The position numbers and the translations under genes are program-made. Below, one piece after another: positions 41,866 through 51,435 of a DNA stretch of 64,000 nt. Origin of the DNA: Sphaerochaeta sp. (GTDB lineage Bacteria > Spirochaetota > Spirochaetia > Sphaerochaetales > Sphaerochaetaceae); assembly GCA_018399495.1 (NCBI GenBank), contig JAGYOG010000002.1, positions 1 to 64,000 of the forward strand. The letters run 5' to 3'. The notes beneath the pieces are model-generated. The model saw only the letters and a program-made list of their open reading frames with translations. It had not been told where the DNA came from and ran no database searches. Positions within the stretch are counted from its first letter, which is position 1. Each line of letters begins with the position of its first letter.

Positions 41866-42849
41866 CTAATAAGGACCACGGATGTGTTGTGCCACCTTGT
41901 CCTGATAGAACTTCTCCAATTGCTTATGCAGCTCATCTGAAAGAGGAGGAAGATCTGAGATTGCAGCATTATCCACCACCTGGGATGGTCGGCTGGCACC
42001 AGGGATTACCACAGAGACAGCATCAAAGTCGAGAATCCAACGCAGTGCCATCTGAGCAAGACTCATTCCCTCCGGCTTCATTGCCTTGAGCTCTTCAGCA
42101 AGTTCAACTCCCTTTTCAAAAGGAACACCTGCAAACGTCTCCCCAACATTAAAAGCTGCCCCATCACGATTGAAGTTGCGGTGGTCGCTTTCATCAAAGG
42201 TGGTATTCTTCTTCATCTTTCCAGAGAGAAGCCCACTTGCCAATGGAACACGGGCAATGATGGAAACATCCCTCTCCTTGGCCTTGCCAAAGAGGTCGGT
42301 GATCAATTTCTGTCGGAACATATTGAAGATAACCTGAAGGGAAGCAATTCCCTCCTGCTTGAGACAGATAATTCCCTCTTCGACAGACTCAACACTTGCC
42401 CCAAAGTCGGCAATCTTTCCCTGCTTTTTCAAATCCCTGAGGACATCAAAGACAGCGCCCTCTTCCAAAACCTCCTGGGGAATACAGTGCAGCTGGATTA
42501 AATCCAAGCGTTCAACCCCTAGGCGGGAGAGTGAGGCATCGGTGTGGCGAATCATCGCTTCCGGGGTGAAATTACCAGGCCATCCAGGATCTCCACCACG
42601 TCCCAATTTGGTTGCAACAAAGAAGGAATCACGATTGGATTTGAGAAATTTCCCAATAAATTTCTCGCTTCTTCCATCTCCATACACATCGGCTGTATCA
42701 AAAAAGGTAATACCAGCATCAGAGGCGGTCTGGAGGATATTCATGGCAGTCTCATCCTCAACGGTACCCCACGATCCACCGATCTGCCAGGTCCCCAAGC
42801 CAACCTCGGAAATCATAGTCTTATTCGTACCAAACGGCCTTTTCCTCAT
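41866..42849 (-). CDS. Aldo/keto reductase
   Basis: 327 residues, an (alpha/beta)8 barrel. Catalytic tetrad region: FFDTADVYGDGRSE (Asp, Tyr), ATKLGRGG (Lys) and LIQLHCIP (His). The cofactor end has VIPGASRPSQVVDNA. It reduces aldehydes or ketones with NAD(P)H; the substrate is unknown. ATG 42849 has GGAGGAG just upstream and starts the conserved MRKRPFG; a longer in-frame start lies before this site. Between it and the AT-rich cassette are 170 bases with no feature seen. Confidence 0.92.
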   Translation of the reverse strand: MRKRPFGTNKTMISEVGLGTWQIGGSWGTVEDETAMNILQTASDAGITFFDTADVYGDGRSEKFIGKFLKSNRDSFFVATKLGRGGDPGWPGNFTPEAMIRHTDASLSRLGVERLDLIQLHCIPQEVLEEGAVFDVLRDLKKQGKIADFGASVESVEEGIICLKQEGIASLQVIFNMFRQKLITDLFGKAKERDVSIIARVPLASGLLSGKMKKNTTFDESDHRNFNRDGAAFNVGETFAGVPFEKGVELAEELKAMKPEGMSLAQMALRWILDFDAVSVVIPGASRPSQVVDNAAISDLPPLSDELHKQLEKFYQDKVAQHIRGPY

Positions 42850-42921
42850 AATTACTCCTCCATTTTGTGTATCTCTCTTCATCTTAGGAAGCTCTCACAC
42901 AAAAAGCAAGGAATTCATACC

Positions 42922-43611
42922 TTAGAGCTGAGAGAGAAACGCATCCCACAAATTATCTTGTGGAGGATCGGCAACAATGGTTATCTCTTCCTTGCGTACC
43001 GGATGAACAAATGTGATAGATCGTGCGTGGAGGCAGATACCCCCATCGGGATTGGAACGAGGAGACCCATACTTGAGATCTCCCTTTATATGGAGACCAA
43101 TTGCAGCAAGCTGCGCCCTGATCTGATGGTGCCTTCCCGTATGCAGCAGTACCTCCAATAGAAAATAGGTCTTGCTCGCTGCAATAAGACGGTAATCCAT
43201 CTTTGCGAGCTTTCCTTTCTGTCTCTCCACAGGAAGTGCAACACTCTTGTTTGCCTTGGTATCGCGGATAATGTAGTGAAGCAAGGTACCCTCTGTATCA
43301 TTGGGGACCTTATCCACAATCGCCCAGTAGGTCTTCTTCACGGTATTGCCCTTGAAGAGCTCATTCATTCTAACCAGAGCCTTCTCAGTCTTGGCAAAAA
43401 TCACCAACCCACTGGTAGGACGATCCAAGCGATGAGGAATTCCCAGATAGACATTCCCTTGCTTATTATAGGTATCCTTCAAGTACTCTTTAACGAGGTC
43501 TGCGAGCGTTTTATCTCCTGTCTTGTCCCCTTGTACCAATTCACCACCACGCTTGTTCACCACAATCAAGTGATTGTCTTCATACAGGATCCGGCCTTCC
43601 AGTTGCTCCAT
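42922..43611 (-). CDS. RluA family pseudouridine synthase
   Basis: 229 residues, catalytic domain only, no S4 domain. Signature GIPHRLDRPTSGLVIFAKT with the catalytic aspartate; also LIVVNKRGGELVQGD at the start and LHTGRHHQIRAQLA and GICLHARSITFVHPVRKEE later. It isomerises uridine in rRNA or tRNA. Start codon overlaps the parC stop by one base, so it is read as the third gene of a parE-parC-rluA-like operon, an unusual but plausible coupling. Confidence 0.92.
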   Translation of the reverse strand: MEQLEGRILYEDNHLIVVNKRGGELVQGDKTGDKTLADLVKEYLKDTYNKQGNVYLGIPHRLDRPTSGLVIFAKTEKALVRMNELFKGNTVKKTYWAIVDKVPNDTEGTLLHYIIRDTKANKSVALPVERQKGKLAKMDYRLIAASKTYFLLEVLLHTGRHHQIRAQLAAIGLHIKGDLKYGSPRSNPDGGICLHARSITFVHPVRKEEITIVADPPQDNLWDAFLSQL

Positions 43612-45590
43612 TATTTCTTCTCCATCTCATCATCGAAGAGCGACGGTTCCCGCTGGTCTTCGTGTACCACTTCTTTGACTGCCCTGAGCCGTATGGATGC
43701 TACTTCCTTGACCGCAAGGCGAATCCCGTTTGCCTTTACTCCCCTCAGCCGGTAATCGGAGAAGTAGAATTTCTCCTCCAGAATACGTAATCCTGGCTTT
43801 TTCTTATAGGTAAGGTTCATCTCAGCATTTTCAAAGGTGGACAGCTTTACTATCTTGAAGTTACCTTCTGGAACCAAGGGGTAGAGCTTCTTCAGCTGAT
43901 AGCTTGTAATCTGGCACCGCTTGATAAACAGGTACTTGTAGGTTTTTTCCTGGTAGATGACCGTAAAGGTAACCTTGGCAAGCTCATCCTTATCAGCAAG
44001 CCCACAAAACTGCATTCCCTTCCCGACGAATTCCTTCTCAGGGGCATCAATTACCTGATAGTTACCATCCTTACGTATCACCAGAATACGGTCAAAGGGA
44101 CTGACATCCAGTATGATGTTACCCTTTTTAACCTCATATCCCAGATACCCAGCGGCAGCATCATACCGCAGGGGCAAATTGCGCTCTGCAACTTCTTTTA
44201 CATCAATCATCTCAAATTTCTTGATGGTACTTTTACGCTTATGATCCTCAACAGACATGAGCTCTTTCAATTCAGCAATGAAAGCAAGCGCATACCCTGT
44301 AAGGTCTGCAAGCTTCTTCTCAATAGCTGCAAGCTGATCATTAATCGAATCGATCTCCTGATGGTTCTTCTCAATGTCAAACAAACTGATGCGTCGGATG
44401 GGAATCTTCAGCAAACGTTCAACATCCTCACCATCAAGCGGGCGAAGCAATTTTTCTGTGAATGGTTTGAACCCACTGACAACTGCTTTGTTCACATCTT
44501 CAGCACTCTTTTTCTGTTCAATGCGCTTGTAGATCCGCTCTTCGATGAAGATTCTTTCCAGTGTCCGGTAATGGAGCTTGTCCAACAGATGGCCCTTCTC
44601 CAGCTTCAACTCCGCTTCAAGGACATCAACCAAGTGATGTGCATGGAAATCCAGGATCTCATGCACCCCCATGATGGTCGGGGTATTATCCCTGATGACA
44701 AGCGGGTTGACTGAGAGCTTGGTCTCACATGCCGTATAGGCATACAAGGCATCCACAATCTCCTTTGAATAGGTATTACGGGCAAGGCTGATCTCGATGT
44801 TTACCTTCTCAGCGGTATAGTCAGTAATGGAGCTGATCTTCAGCTTCCCTTTCTTGGCTGCATCCTCGACCGAGCGGATCATCATCTCACTGGTGGTTCC
44901 ATAGGGAAGTTCTTCAATGATGATGCGCTTGGGATCCTTGGTATTCAGTTTTGCCCTAATCGAAACAGAACCCCGCCCATCATTGTAGTCATCAACATCA
45001 ACAATGCCTCCACCAGGGAAATCGGGATAGAGTTCATAGGACTCTCCCCTCAATGATGCGGCCATTCCATCAAACACCTCAAGCGGGTTATGGGGAAGGA
45101 TGTAGGTACTCATTCCTACAGCGATACCACTTACCCCTTGTATCAGGACAACCGGAATCTTGGCAGGGAAAGCTACAGGTTCCTTGTTCCTTCCATCATA
45201 GGATTCCACAAACTCGGTGAGCTCGGGATTGTACAACACCTTCTTAGCAAAAGGGAGAAGACGACATTCAATGTATCGTGCCGCTGCAGCTCTGTCCCCG
45301 GTTAAAATATTTCCGTAATTTCCCTGCCGCTCAATAAACAAGTCACAGTTAGCAAGGTTTACCAAGGCCTCATAGATAGAAGAATCCCCGTGGGGGTGAT
45401 AGCGCATCGCCCATCCTACTACATTGGCAACCTTGTGAAACTTACCGTCATCCATCTCAAACAGCGTATGGATGATACGTCTCTGTACGGGTTTGAATCC
45501 ATCAACAAGATCGGGGATTGCCCGTTCCTTGATGACGTAGCTTGCGTATTCCAGGAAGTTCTCTTTGAAAATAGCGTGTGCCTGGGTCAT
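43611..45590 (-). CDS. parC: DNA topoisomerase IV subunit A
   Basis: 659 residues, shorter than GyrA. Start: FLEYASYVIKERAIPDLVDGFKPVQRRIIHTLFEMDDG; active-site tyrosine in AAAARYIECRLLPFA; MRYHPHGDSSIYEALV. The C-terminal region lacks an evident full GyrA-box beta-pinwheel, fitting a decatenase rather than gyrase. It cleaves and passes DNA with ParE to separate daughter chromosomes. Its start overlaps the parE stop (TGATG). Confidence 0.92.
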   Translation of the reverse strand: MTQAHAIFKENFLEYASYVIKERAIPDLVDGFKPVQRRIIHTLFEMDDGKFHKVANVVGWAMRYHPHGDSSIYEALVNLANCDLFIERQGNYGNILTGDRAAAARYIECRLLPFAKKVLYNPELTEFVESYDGRNKEPVAFPAKIPVVLIQGVSGIAVGMSTYILPHNPLEVFDGMAASLRGESYELYPDFPGGGIVDVDDYNDGRGSVSIRAKLNTKDPKRIIIEELPYGTTSEMMIRSVEDAAKKGKLKISSITDYTAEKVNIEISLARNTYSKEIVDALYAYTACETKLSVNPLVIRDNTPTIMGVHEILDFHAHHLVDVLEAELKLEKGHLLDKLHYRTLERIFIEERIYKRIEQKKSAEDVNKAVVSGFKPFTEKLLRPLDGEDVERLLKIPIRRISLFDIEKNHQEIDSINDQLAAIEKKLADLTGYALAFIAELKELMSVEDHKRKSTIKKFEMIDVKEVAERNLPLRYDAAAGYLGYEVKKGNIILDVSPFDRILVIRKDGNYQVIDAPEKEFVGKGMQFCGLADKDELAKVTFTVIYQEKTYKYLFIKRCQITSYQLKKLYPLVPEGNFKIVKLSTFENAEMNLTYKKKPGLRILEEKFYFSDYRLRGVKANGIRLAVKEVASIRLRAVKEVVHEDQREPSLFDDEMEKK

Positions 45591-47392
45591 CAGATTAGAT
45601 TCTCCATAATGAATTCGCGTCGTTCAGGGGTATTGCTACCCATATAGAACTCCATGGTTTTATGCATCTCATTCATTCCTGCGATGGAGACCGGTAATAG
45701 ACGCATATCCTCCCCGATGAATTGACCGAACTCCTTGGGGTCTATTTCACCAAGACCCTTGAACCTCGTCACTTCAGAATTTCGAATCTGGCTTGTGGCG
45801 TGATTCCTCTCCTTCTCACTGTAACAGTATACCGTCTGAGTCTTGTTACGTACACGGAACAGTGGAGTCTCCAGAATATAAAGACGACCGGCGAGCACAA
45901 GATCTTCAAAATACGTCAAGAAATAGGTCATCAACAGGTTACGGATATGAAACCCATCGGTGTCGGCATCGGTTGCGATAATGACTTTGCCGTACCGCAG
46001 TCCTTCCACACCGTTCTCTATGCCAAGCGCCACCATCATATTATAGAGCTCGGCGTTCTTGTATATTTCAGTCTTCTTCTTTCCGAATACGTTGACAATC
46101 TTTCCTCGTAGGCTGAATACCGCCTGGGTCATGACATCCCGTGTCTTGGTAATCGTTCCACTTGCACTATCTCCCTCGGTAAGGAAAATCATGGAGTTTT
46201 CACACGCTTCCTGGTGGGCGCTGCTTTGGCCCAGATGGTACTTGCAGTCCTTGAGCTTGGGAATATTCAGGCTGACTTTCTTGGCAGACTCTCTTGCACC
46301 TTTCTTAACCTCATTCAACTCTTTGCGAAGTTTCTCGTTGTTGAGAATCTTCTGATTGAGTTTCTCAGCTTCTTTTGTGTTTTTCAACAAAAAATCGACA
46401 ATGGCATCCTTGACTTCATTGACAATCCAGGTCCGGATTTCCGTATTACTGAGTTTGTTCTTCGTCTGGGATTCAAACACCGGTTCCTTGATCTTGACAG
46501 CAATTGCCCCAACTACTCCTTCCCTCACATCCTGTGGTGCCCAGTTCTTCTTGAAGCACTCATTTATGCCTTTAAGAATACCCTCCTTGAAAGCACTTTG
46601 ATGGGTTCCCCCATCGGTGGTATGTTGGCCATTCACATAGGAGAAGTAGTTTTCCCCATAGGATCCAGTTACATGGGTCAAAGCAAACTCAAGCTGTTTG
46701 CTCTGGTAGTGGATGATTGAGTAGAGGTTTTCCGTGCCTACCTCTTTATCCAGAAGATCATACAGGCCATTGGAAGATTTATAGGCACGATTGTTGTAGT
46801 TGATTGTGAGGCCCGTATTCAAATAGGCATAGCTCCATATCCTGGAGATGACAAAATCCTCATTATAAGAGTATTCACCAAACAATTCCGGGTCAGGGGT
46901 GAAAAGAACTTCAGTTCCATTAGCTTCCTCTGTTTTGCCGGTCTTTTCTCTGATCAGTATTCCTTTTTCAAAGATTGCTGTACTGTATTTCCCTTCACGA
47001 TAGCTGGTGACCTGAAAGTGGGAAGAGAGTGCATTCACCGCCTTGGTACCAACTCCGTTGAGACCAACAGAGAACTGGAAGACATCATCACTGTATTTGG
47101 CACCGGTATTGATGATTGAAACACAATCGACAACCTTCCCGAGAGGGATACCTCGACCAAAATCTCTTACCGACACCTCGCTCTCTTTCAGGCGGATAAC
47201 GACACGATTGCCATAGCCCATGATGAACTCGTCAATGCTGTTATCCACAACCTCCTTAAGCAAGATGTAGATGCCATCATCGACATGGGTACCGTTTCCC
47301 AACCGCCCAACGTACATTCCTGGACGTTTTCGAATATGTTCCAACGCACTAAGCGTAAGAATTTTCGATTCATCATATGTTGTCTTCGCCAT
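45590..47392 (-). CDS. parE: DNA topoisomerase IV subunit B
   Basis: 600 residues. GHKL ATPase: HIRKRPGMYVG, LLKEVVDNSIDEF, VRDFGRGIPLG, VGLNGVGTKAVNALS. Toprim domain: FLTEGDSASGTI and ATDADTDGFHIRNLLMTYF with the Mg-binding acidic triad. It supplies ATP-driven gate closure for the enzyme with ParC. ATG 47392 follows a TATAAT by only 8 bases with no ribosome binding site, a leaderless arrangement. Confidence 0.94.
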   Translation of the reverse strand: MAKTTYDESKILTLSALEHIRKRPGMYVGRLGNGTHVDDGIYILLKEVVDNSIDEFIMGYGNRVVIRLKESEVSVRDFGRGIPLGKVVDCVSIINTGAKYSDDVFQFSVGLNGVGTKAVNALSSHFQVTSYREGKYSTAIFEKGILIREKTGKTEEANGTEVLFTPDPELFGEYSYNEDFVISRIWSYAYLNTGLTINYNNRAYKSSNGLYDLLDKEVGTENLYSIIHYQSKQLEFALTHVTGSYGENYFSYVNGQHTTDGGTHQSAFKEGILKGINECFKKNWAPQDVREGVVGAIAVKIKEPVFESQTKNKLSNTEIRTWIVNEVKDAIVDFLLKNTKEAEKLNQKILNNEKLRKELNEVKKGARESAKKVSLNIPKLKDCKYHLGQSSAHQEACENSMIFLTEGDSASGTITKTRDVMTQAVFSLRGKIVNVFGKKKTEIYKNAELYNMMVALGIENGVEGLRYGKVIIATDADTDGFHIRNLLMTYFLTYFEDLVLAGRLYILETPLFRVRNKTQTVYCYSEKERNHATSQIRNSEVTRFKGLGEIDPKEFGQFIGEDMRLLPVSIAGMNEMHKTMEFYMGSNTPERREFIMENLI

Positions 47393-47400
47393 GACTGAGC

Positions 47401-47429
47401 ATTATAACAGAATTCTACAATGATGGCAA
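47401..47429 (-). promoter_or_regulatory. Promoter of parE-parC operon, leaderless type
   Basis: TTGCCA (47429-47424), 17 bases and consensus TATAAT (47406-47401), ending 8 bases before the parE ATG at 47392. Confidence 0.6.
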
Positions 47430-47487
47430 AATAGTCGATAGAATTATACTCTTGCGGGAAGAGAGGTCAATACACTACCCTATATAT

Positions 47488-48084
47488 ATGAACACCATCC
47501 TCTTATTCTATCTTGGCATCTCTTTTGCACACCTCAGCTTCCGCTCTGAAGGCTACCAAATTCTTGGAGATCTAACGAAGATTCTGCTGATGCCAATCCT
47601 AATCCTTTTCGTCATGCAGCGTGGATCTTTTCCCCTGCTTGTCGCTGCGTTACTCTTTGCCACCCTCGGAGATGCCTTATTAACCAAGGGACATCAAGAC
47701 AAATATTTTCTCTGGGGAATGAGTAGTTTCGCTGTTTGCCATATTTTCTATAGCATCCACGTGCTGTCCTTGGGTGTGGATTGGATACTTACAGCAATTG
47801 CCTTCGCAGGGCTTCTGATTCCCTATGGTTTGCTCTATCGTTTAATCGGGAAGCAAAAGGGTAATGGGAAATATCTTGTGTATTCAGCACTGCTTTGTAT
47901 GCTTGCATCCCTGCTGACAGGACTCTCTTCGCTACTCTGTATCTTTGGTGTATTGCTGTTCATAGTCAGTGATGTCATGATCGGTCTGGATAGTCTTAAT
48001 ATGAAACAGGTAAGCGGTACCAGTGAAATGGGTAGTTATATCCTTGCCCAACTTTTTCTGATTCTCGGATTAACCGCTCTGTAG
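47488..48084 (+). CDS. YhhN family membrane protein (lysoplasmalogenase-like)
   Basis: 198 residues, about eight short hydrophobic helices. YhhN marks: LTKILLMPILILFVMQRG, then ALLFATLGDALL and the C-terminal GVLLFIVSDVMIGLD, the two acidic residues in helices thought to form the site that cleaves vinyl-ether bonds of lysoplasmalogens. ATG 47488 begins the first helix; an in-frame TTG at 47452 adds unconserved residues. The ribosome binding site is unclear. It is followed at 9 bases by corA. Confidence 0.82.
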   Translation: MNTILLFYLGISFAHLSFRSEGYQILGDLTKILLMPILILFVMQRGSFPLLVAALLFATLGDALLTKGHQDKYFLWGMSSFAVCHIFYSIHVLSLGVDWILTAIAFAGLLIPYGLLYRLIGKQKGNGKYLVYSALLCMLASLLTGLSSLLCIFGVLLFIVSDVMIGLDSLNMKQVSGTSEMGSYILAQLFLILGLTAL

Positions 48085-48093
48085 GAGAACACA

Positions 48094-49146
48094 ATGAAAG
48101 CTCATCACATACATCAAACTCATCATACCTTGCATAAGAAAAAAGAAGGACTGGCAGCCGGTTCGCTTGTCTTTGTGGGAGATGGACAACCCGAGACGAC
48201 CAGGATTCGCACCCACCTCTACACCGCAAAATCGTATGAGATGGTGGAAGGATTTGTACTACCGACAGAAAACCAACGTTGCTGGGTCCAAATTAGCGGG
48301 CTCGCTAATATCATGTCCATCGTGGAGGTGGCAAAGGCCTTTTCCCTCTCCACCCTTAGTCTTGAGGATGTATTCTCAACAGACCAGAGACTAAAACTCG
48401 ACAGCTATGAGCAGTATCTTGCCGTTACGCTGAGAATCCTTCCAACGGCAACCACAGAGGATCAGCAGCTCTCCCTCTTTCTCGGAAAGCATTGGGTGCT
48501 CTCCATCACAGAGTATACCAGTGATGTATTTCTTCCTGCCATTCGCCAGCTGGAAGACAACCAAACAAAGTTACAGGGAGGAGCAAGCAGCTTACTCTTC
48601 CACACCCTCGTCGACCGTGTCGTTGACCAATACCTGGTGAGGGCTGATGAATTGGAGAATGAAACCGATGAACTGGAACAACTGGTGATCACCTCTCCCG
48701 GTAATACGGATGCTCCTACCATCCATCGGCAAAAGGCAAAGATACTTGCACTCAGGAGAATGACCAGTCCACTAAAGGATATTCTCGCTACCTTGATCAG
48801 GGTGGAGCACCCATTCTTGGATAAGAATACCAAGATATTGCTCAGTGATATCCAAGACCATGCCCTCTGGCTTGCTGAGGAGTGTGAAATGCTCAGGGAA
48901 ACTGTCAGTAGTGTTATGGAGGTCTATCTCTCCAGCCTCGATACCAAAATGAACTCCATCATGAAAGTCTTGACGATTATTAGCACCATCTTCATCCCTC
49001 TGACCTTCTTGACTGGACTGTATGGAATGAATTTCTCCTATATGCCACTTGCAACCTACAGGTGGGGATTCTACGGAATGTTGGTATGTTGTATGCTGGT
49101 GGTCTTTGTTATGGCATTTTATTTCTGGAGGAAGCGCTGGTGGTAA
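48094..49146 (+). CDS. corA: CorA-type magnesium/divalent cation transporter
   Basis: 350 residues. A long cytoplasmic N-terminal domain (beta then coiled helices, including TLSLEDVFSTDQRLKLDSYEQYL) leads to two C-terminal helices with the channel signature YGMNFSYMP (CorA GMN motif). It forms a pentameric Mg2+ or Co2+ channel in the inner membrane. TAGGAGA precedes the start. The 3' end overlaps the start of the double GNAT gene. Confidence 0.93.
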   Translation: MKAHHIHQTHHTLHKKKEGLAAGSLVFVGDGQPETTRIRTHLYTAKSYEMVEGFVLPTENQRCWVQISGLANIMSIVEVAKAFSLSTLSLEDVFSTDQRLKLDSYEQYLAVTLRILPTATTEDQQLSLFLGKHWVLSITEYTSDVFLPAIRQLEDNQTKLQGGASSLLFHTLVDRVVDQYLVRADELENETDELEQLVITSPGNTDAPTIHRQKAKILALRRMTSPLKDILATLIRVEHPFLDKNTKILLSDIQDHALWLAEECEMLRETVSSVMEVYLSSLDTKMNSIMKVLTIISTIFIPLTFLTGLYGMNFSYMPLATYRWGFYGMLVCCMLVVFVMAFYFWRKRWW

Positions 49147-49952
49147 CGTCCCCTCTCACCCATATATCTATTGAGACACTCACCCAAGTCCTCAATGAGG
49201 CCTTCAGTAACTACGAGGTTCCCATCCACATGAGCGAGGCACAACTGGGAGCACATCTCCATGCCCTGGGATACTCACCGGAAGACTCCATCGGACTTTT
49301 CGATGGCAACACACTGGTTGGGTTCATCCTGGTTGCGATCAGGGGAACAACCGCGTATGACGCCGGAACAGGCATCATTCCTTCCTATCAAGGAAATGGA
49401 TATGCCCACCAATTGATTGAGGCTACCCTTGAGCACGTAAAACAACGTGGATTCACCTCCTTCTTCCTGGAAGTCATCGATACGAATCAACGAGCAAAAA
49501 CCCTGTACCTTCGTCACGGGTTTTCCATCACCAGAAGCCTGCTTTGCTACCAGATACAAAAAGATGCGTTGGAAGACACATCCTCTGTACGATTGCAGAA
49601 ACAGGTCCATGTCAGCATCCCCTCCGGAGAATGTACCCCCAGCTGGCAGAACAGCGATGCCTGTATTAAACGCGGGGGATTCACTGCCTATTACATTGTG
49701 CATGATTCAGTAAAGCACGGCGTTCTCTGCTTCAACCCCAGCAAAGGTTCAATAGCCCAGATCTATATAGAACCACAATACAGGAGGCAAGGTTTCGCCA
49801 AGCAGGCTATCATTGCAGCAAAAAATTATACAGAGACTCCAACACTGGGAATGCTGAATATTACAGAGGATTGTGTGGACATCAATGGTCTATTAACCCA
49901 CATGGGTTTCTCTGTACTGCTTACCCAGAGTGAAATGATCTACACCTTCTAG
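49140..49952 (+). CDS. Tandem GNAT N-acetyltransferase
   Basis: 270 residues holding two GNAT folds. The first has the acetyl-CoA loop IIPSYQGNGYAHQLIE and FFLEVIDTNQRAKTLYLRHGF; the second is weaker, with IYIEPQYRRQGFAKQAII and NGLLTHMGF. The first half resembles acetyltransferases acting on small metabolites. GTG 49140 is chosen because GGAGGA lies 8 bases upstream and the corA stop overlaps it; no ATG is suitable. It is likely co-translated with corA. The substrate is unknown. Confidence 0.82.
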   Translation: MVTSPLTHISIETLTQVLNEAFSNYEVPIHMSEAQLGAHLHALGYSPEDSIGLFDGNTLVGFILVAIRGTTAYDAGTGIIPSYQGNGYAHQLIEATLEHVKQRGFTSFFLEVIDTNQRAKTLYLRHGFSITRSLLCYQIQKDALEDTSSVRLQKQVHVSIPSGECTPSWQNSDACIKRGGFTAYYIVHDSVKHGVLCFNPSKGSIAQIYIEPQYRRQGFAKQAIIAAKNYTETPTLGMLNITEDCVDINGLLTHMGFSVLLTQSEMIYTF

Positions 49953-50006
49953 AAACCAAAGCATCTGGATAGGGAGACCTTTTTCCTTCCCTCCTAGTCA
50001 TTCCAC

Positions 50007-50036
50007 TTGTCTGGTTGGGTAAACTGTTGCTATACT
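50007..50036 (+). promoter_or_regulatory. Promoter of the CBS/CorC-type membrane protein gene
   Basis: TTGTCT at 50007-50012, 18 bases, TATACT at 50031-50036. The RNA would start near 50043 and include a terminator-like hairpin before the gene. Confidence 0.45.
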
Positions 50037-50069
50037 GGTTTCATTATGGAAGACCCGTTACCTAGTATG

Positions 50070-50098
50070 GGGTGCTCAATTGAACACCCGTTTTGTTT
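50070..50098 (+). terminator. Terminator-like hairpin in the leader of the CBS/CorC-type gene
   Basis: GGGTG and CACCC, with an inner TC/GA pair, close a small loop and are followed by GTTTTGTTT. It lies between the promoter and ATG 50120, so it may attenuate that gene; alternatively it ends transcripts of the GNAT gene. Confidence 0.45.
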
Positions 50099-50119
50099 AT
50101 CAGTGGTCGGGAGTTGTAC

Positions 50120-51382
50120 ATGCATGTACAATTAACCGCCATCATCATTCTGTTGATTCTCTCTGGAGTATTTTCTGCCACAGAGACGGCATTCACCTCA
50201 CTCTCCTTCGTGCAACTCAAAATACTGGAAAACCGCAAGAAGCGTGCAGCTAGACTGGTATATAAACTCAGCCAAAAGCCTGAGGAGCTCATCACGACCG
50301 TCCTGGTGGGAAACAACGTAGTGAATATCACGGTTTCTTCCTTGGTTACCACGTTCTCCATTGAGTTCTTTTCCAGTCAGCCAGTGGGGTATGCCACCGG
50401 ATTGCTTACGCTGGTTATTCTCATATTTGGTGAGATTACCCCAAAACAATTAGCGCTCACCCATAACATGAAGATTGCAGTTTTCATGGCTTATCCCTTG
50501 CGTTTTCTCGAGGTGGTACTGTTTCCTGTGGTCTGGTTGCTCAGGCATTTATCTGCGATCATCACCCGATTCTTTGCTTCCCACGCTGAACCAACTATCA
50601 CCACTGAAGGGGTAATGCACATGGTCGACGCCGCCGAGGATGTCGGTCTGGTAGACCGCTATGAGTCCGACCTTATGCAGAGAGCAATCCACTTCAGCGA
50701 AACCCAGGTAAGAACCATCATGACCCACAGAACCAATGCATTCTGCATCAGTGACGAGCTCACGATCCGTGATGCATTCCCTTCCATTGTAAAAGCTGGT
50801 TTCAGTCGTATCCCTGTTTTTCATGGCAGCCCGGAGAACATCATCGGTATAGTGCTGGTCCGTGATATTCTTCGCACTCAGCTGAAAAAGCAGATGGGAA
50901 AGCCAATCTCTTCCATTATTCGTGAGCCTATTTTTGTACCTGAACAAATGCATCTTGATGATGTTTTTTTCCGCTTCAAGAAAGCCAAGCTCCAACAAGC
51001 GATTGTTCTTGATGAATATGGTGGTTTCAGTGGAGTTGTCACCATGGAAGACGTAGCCGAACAACTTTTTGGAGAGCTGTATGATGAGCATGAGCGAAGG
51101 TATCCTGACCGCATCGTGGAACGTGAGAAAAACCCAGGAACCTTCCTCGTTATGGCAGATACACCCTTCCAGCAACTTGTTGATGAACTGGATCTCGACC
51201 CTGATGTATGCAAGCAGAAAACCAGCACGGTCGCTGCATATCTGCTCGACCAGATTGGGAACATCCCTGATGAAGGGGATGTGATGCAGTCACAGCTCGG
51301 TACCTTTAGAATCATCTCCATGAAGGGAAACAGGATGGAAGCAGTGGAATTTTCCCCCACTGTGGATGATGGAACCCTCTGA
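50120..51382 (+). CDS. CNNM/CorC-type membrane protein with CBS pair (hemolysin family)
   Basis: 420 residues. N-terminal DUF21 membrane domain (ILSGVFSATETAFTSLS, LVGNNVVNITVSS, LVILIFGEITPKQLAL), then two CBS domains (VRTIMTHRTNAFCISDE; FRFKKAKLQQAIVLDEYGGFSGVVTMEDVAEQLFGEL) and a CorC/HlyC-type C-terminal domain (FLVMADTPFQQLVDELDLD). The family takes part in Mg2+ export or sensing rather than hemolysis. ATG 50120 has GGGAG 6 bases before it. The gene is followed directly by leuS. Confidence 0.92.
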   Translation: MHVQLTAIIILLILSGVFSATETAFTSLSFVQLKILENRKKRAARLVYKLSQKPEELITTVLVGNNVVNITVSSLVTTFSIEFFSSQPVGYATGLLTLVILIFGEITPKQLALTHNMKIAVFMAYPLRFLEVVLFPVVWLLRHLSAIITRFFASHAEPTITTEGVMHMVDAAEDVGLVDRYESDLMQRAIHFSETQVRTIMTHRTNAFCISDELTIRDAFPSIVKAGFSRIPVFHGSPENIIGIVLVRDILRTQLKKQMGKPISSIIREPIFVPEQMHLDDVFFRFKKAKLQQAIVLDEYGGFSGVVTMEDVAEQLFGELYDEHERRYPDRIVEREKNPGTFLVMADTPFQQLVDELDLDPDVCKQKTSTVAAYLLDQIGNIPDEGDVMQSQLGTFRIISMKGNRMEAVEFSPTVDDGTL

Positions 51383-51398
51383 GAAAGGCTTTCATGCG

Positions 51399-51428
51399 TT
51401 GACTGAATAGTACATCCAAAGGTATGAT
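51399..51428 (+). promoter_or_regulatory. Promoter of leuS, leaderless type
   Basis: TTGACT at 51399-51404, an 18-base spacer, TATGAT at 51423-51428, and 7 bases to ATG 51436. The in-frame ATG at 51424 is part of the -10 and cannot be the start of this transcript. Confidence 0.55.
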
Positions 51429-51435
51429 TGCTCCC

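Noticed and set aside
51424-51435. ATG 51424 as start of leuS
   Set aside because: It is part of the TATGAT -10 hexamer, and the conserved protein begins at 51436.
51383-51435. T-box or attenuator before leuS
   Set aside because: Only 53 bases separate it from the previous gene, with no T-box motif and a promoter right before the start.
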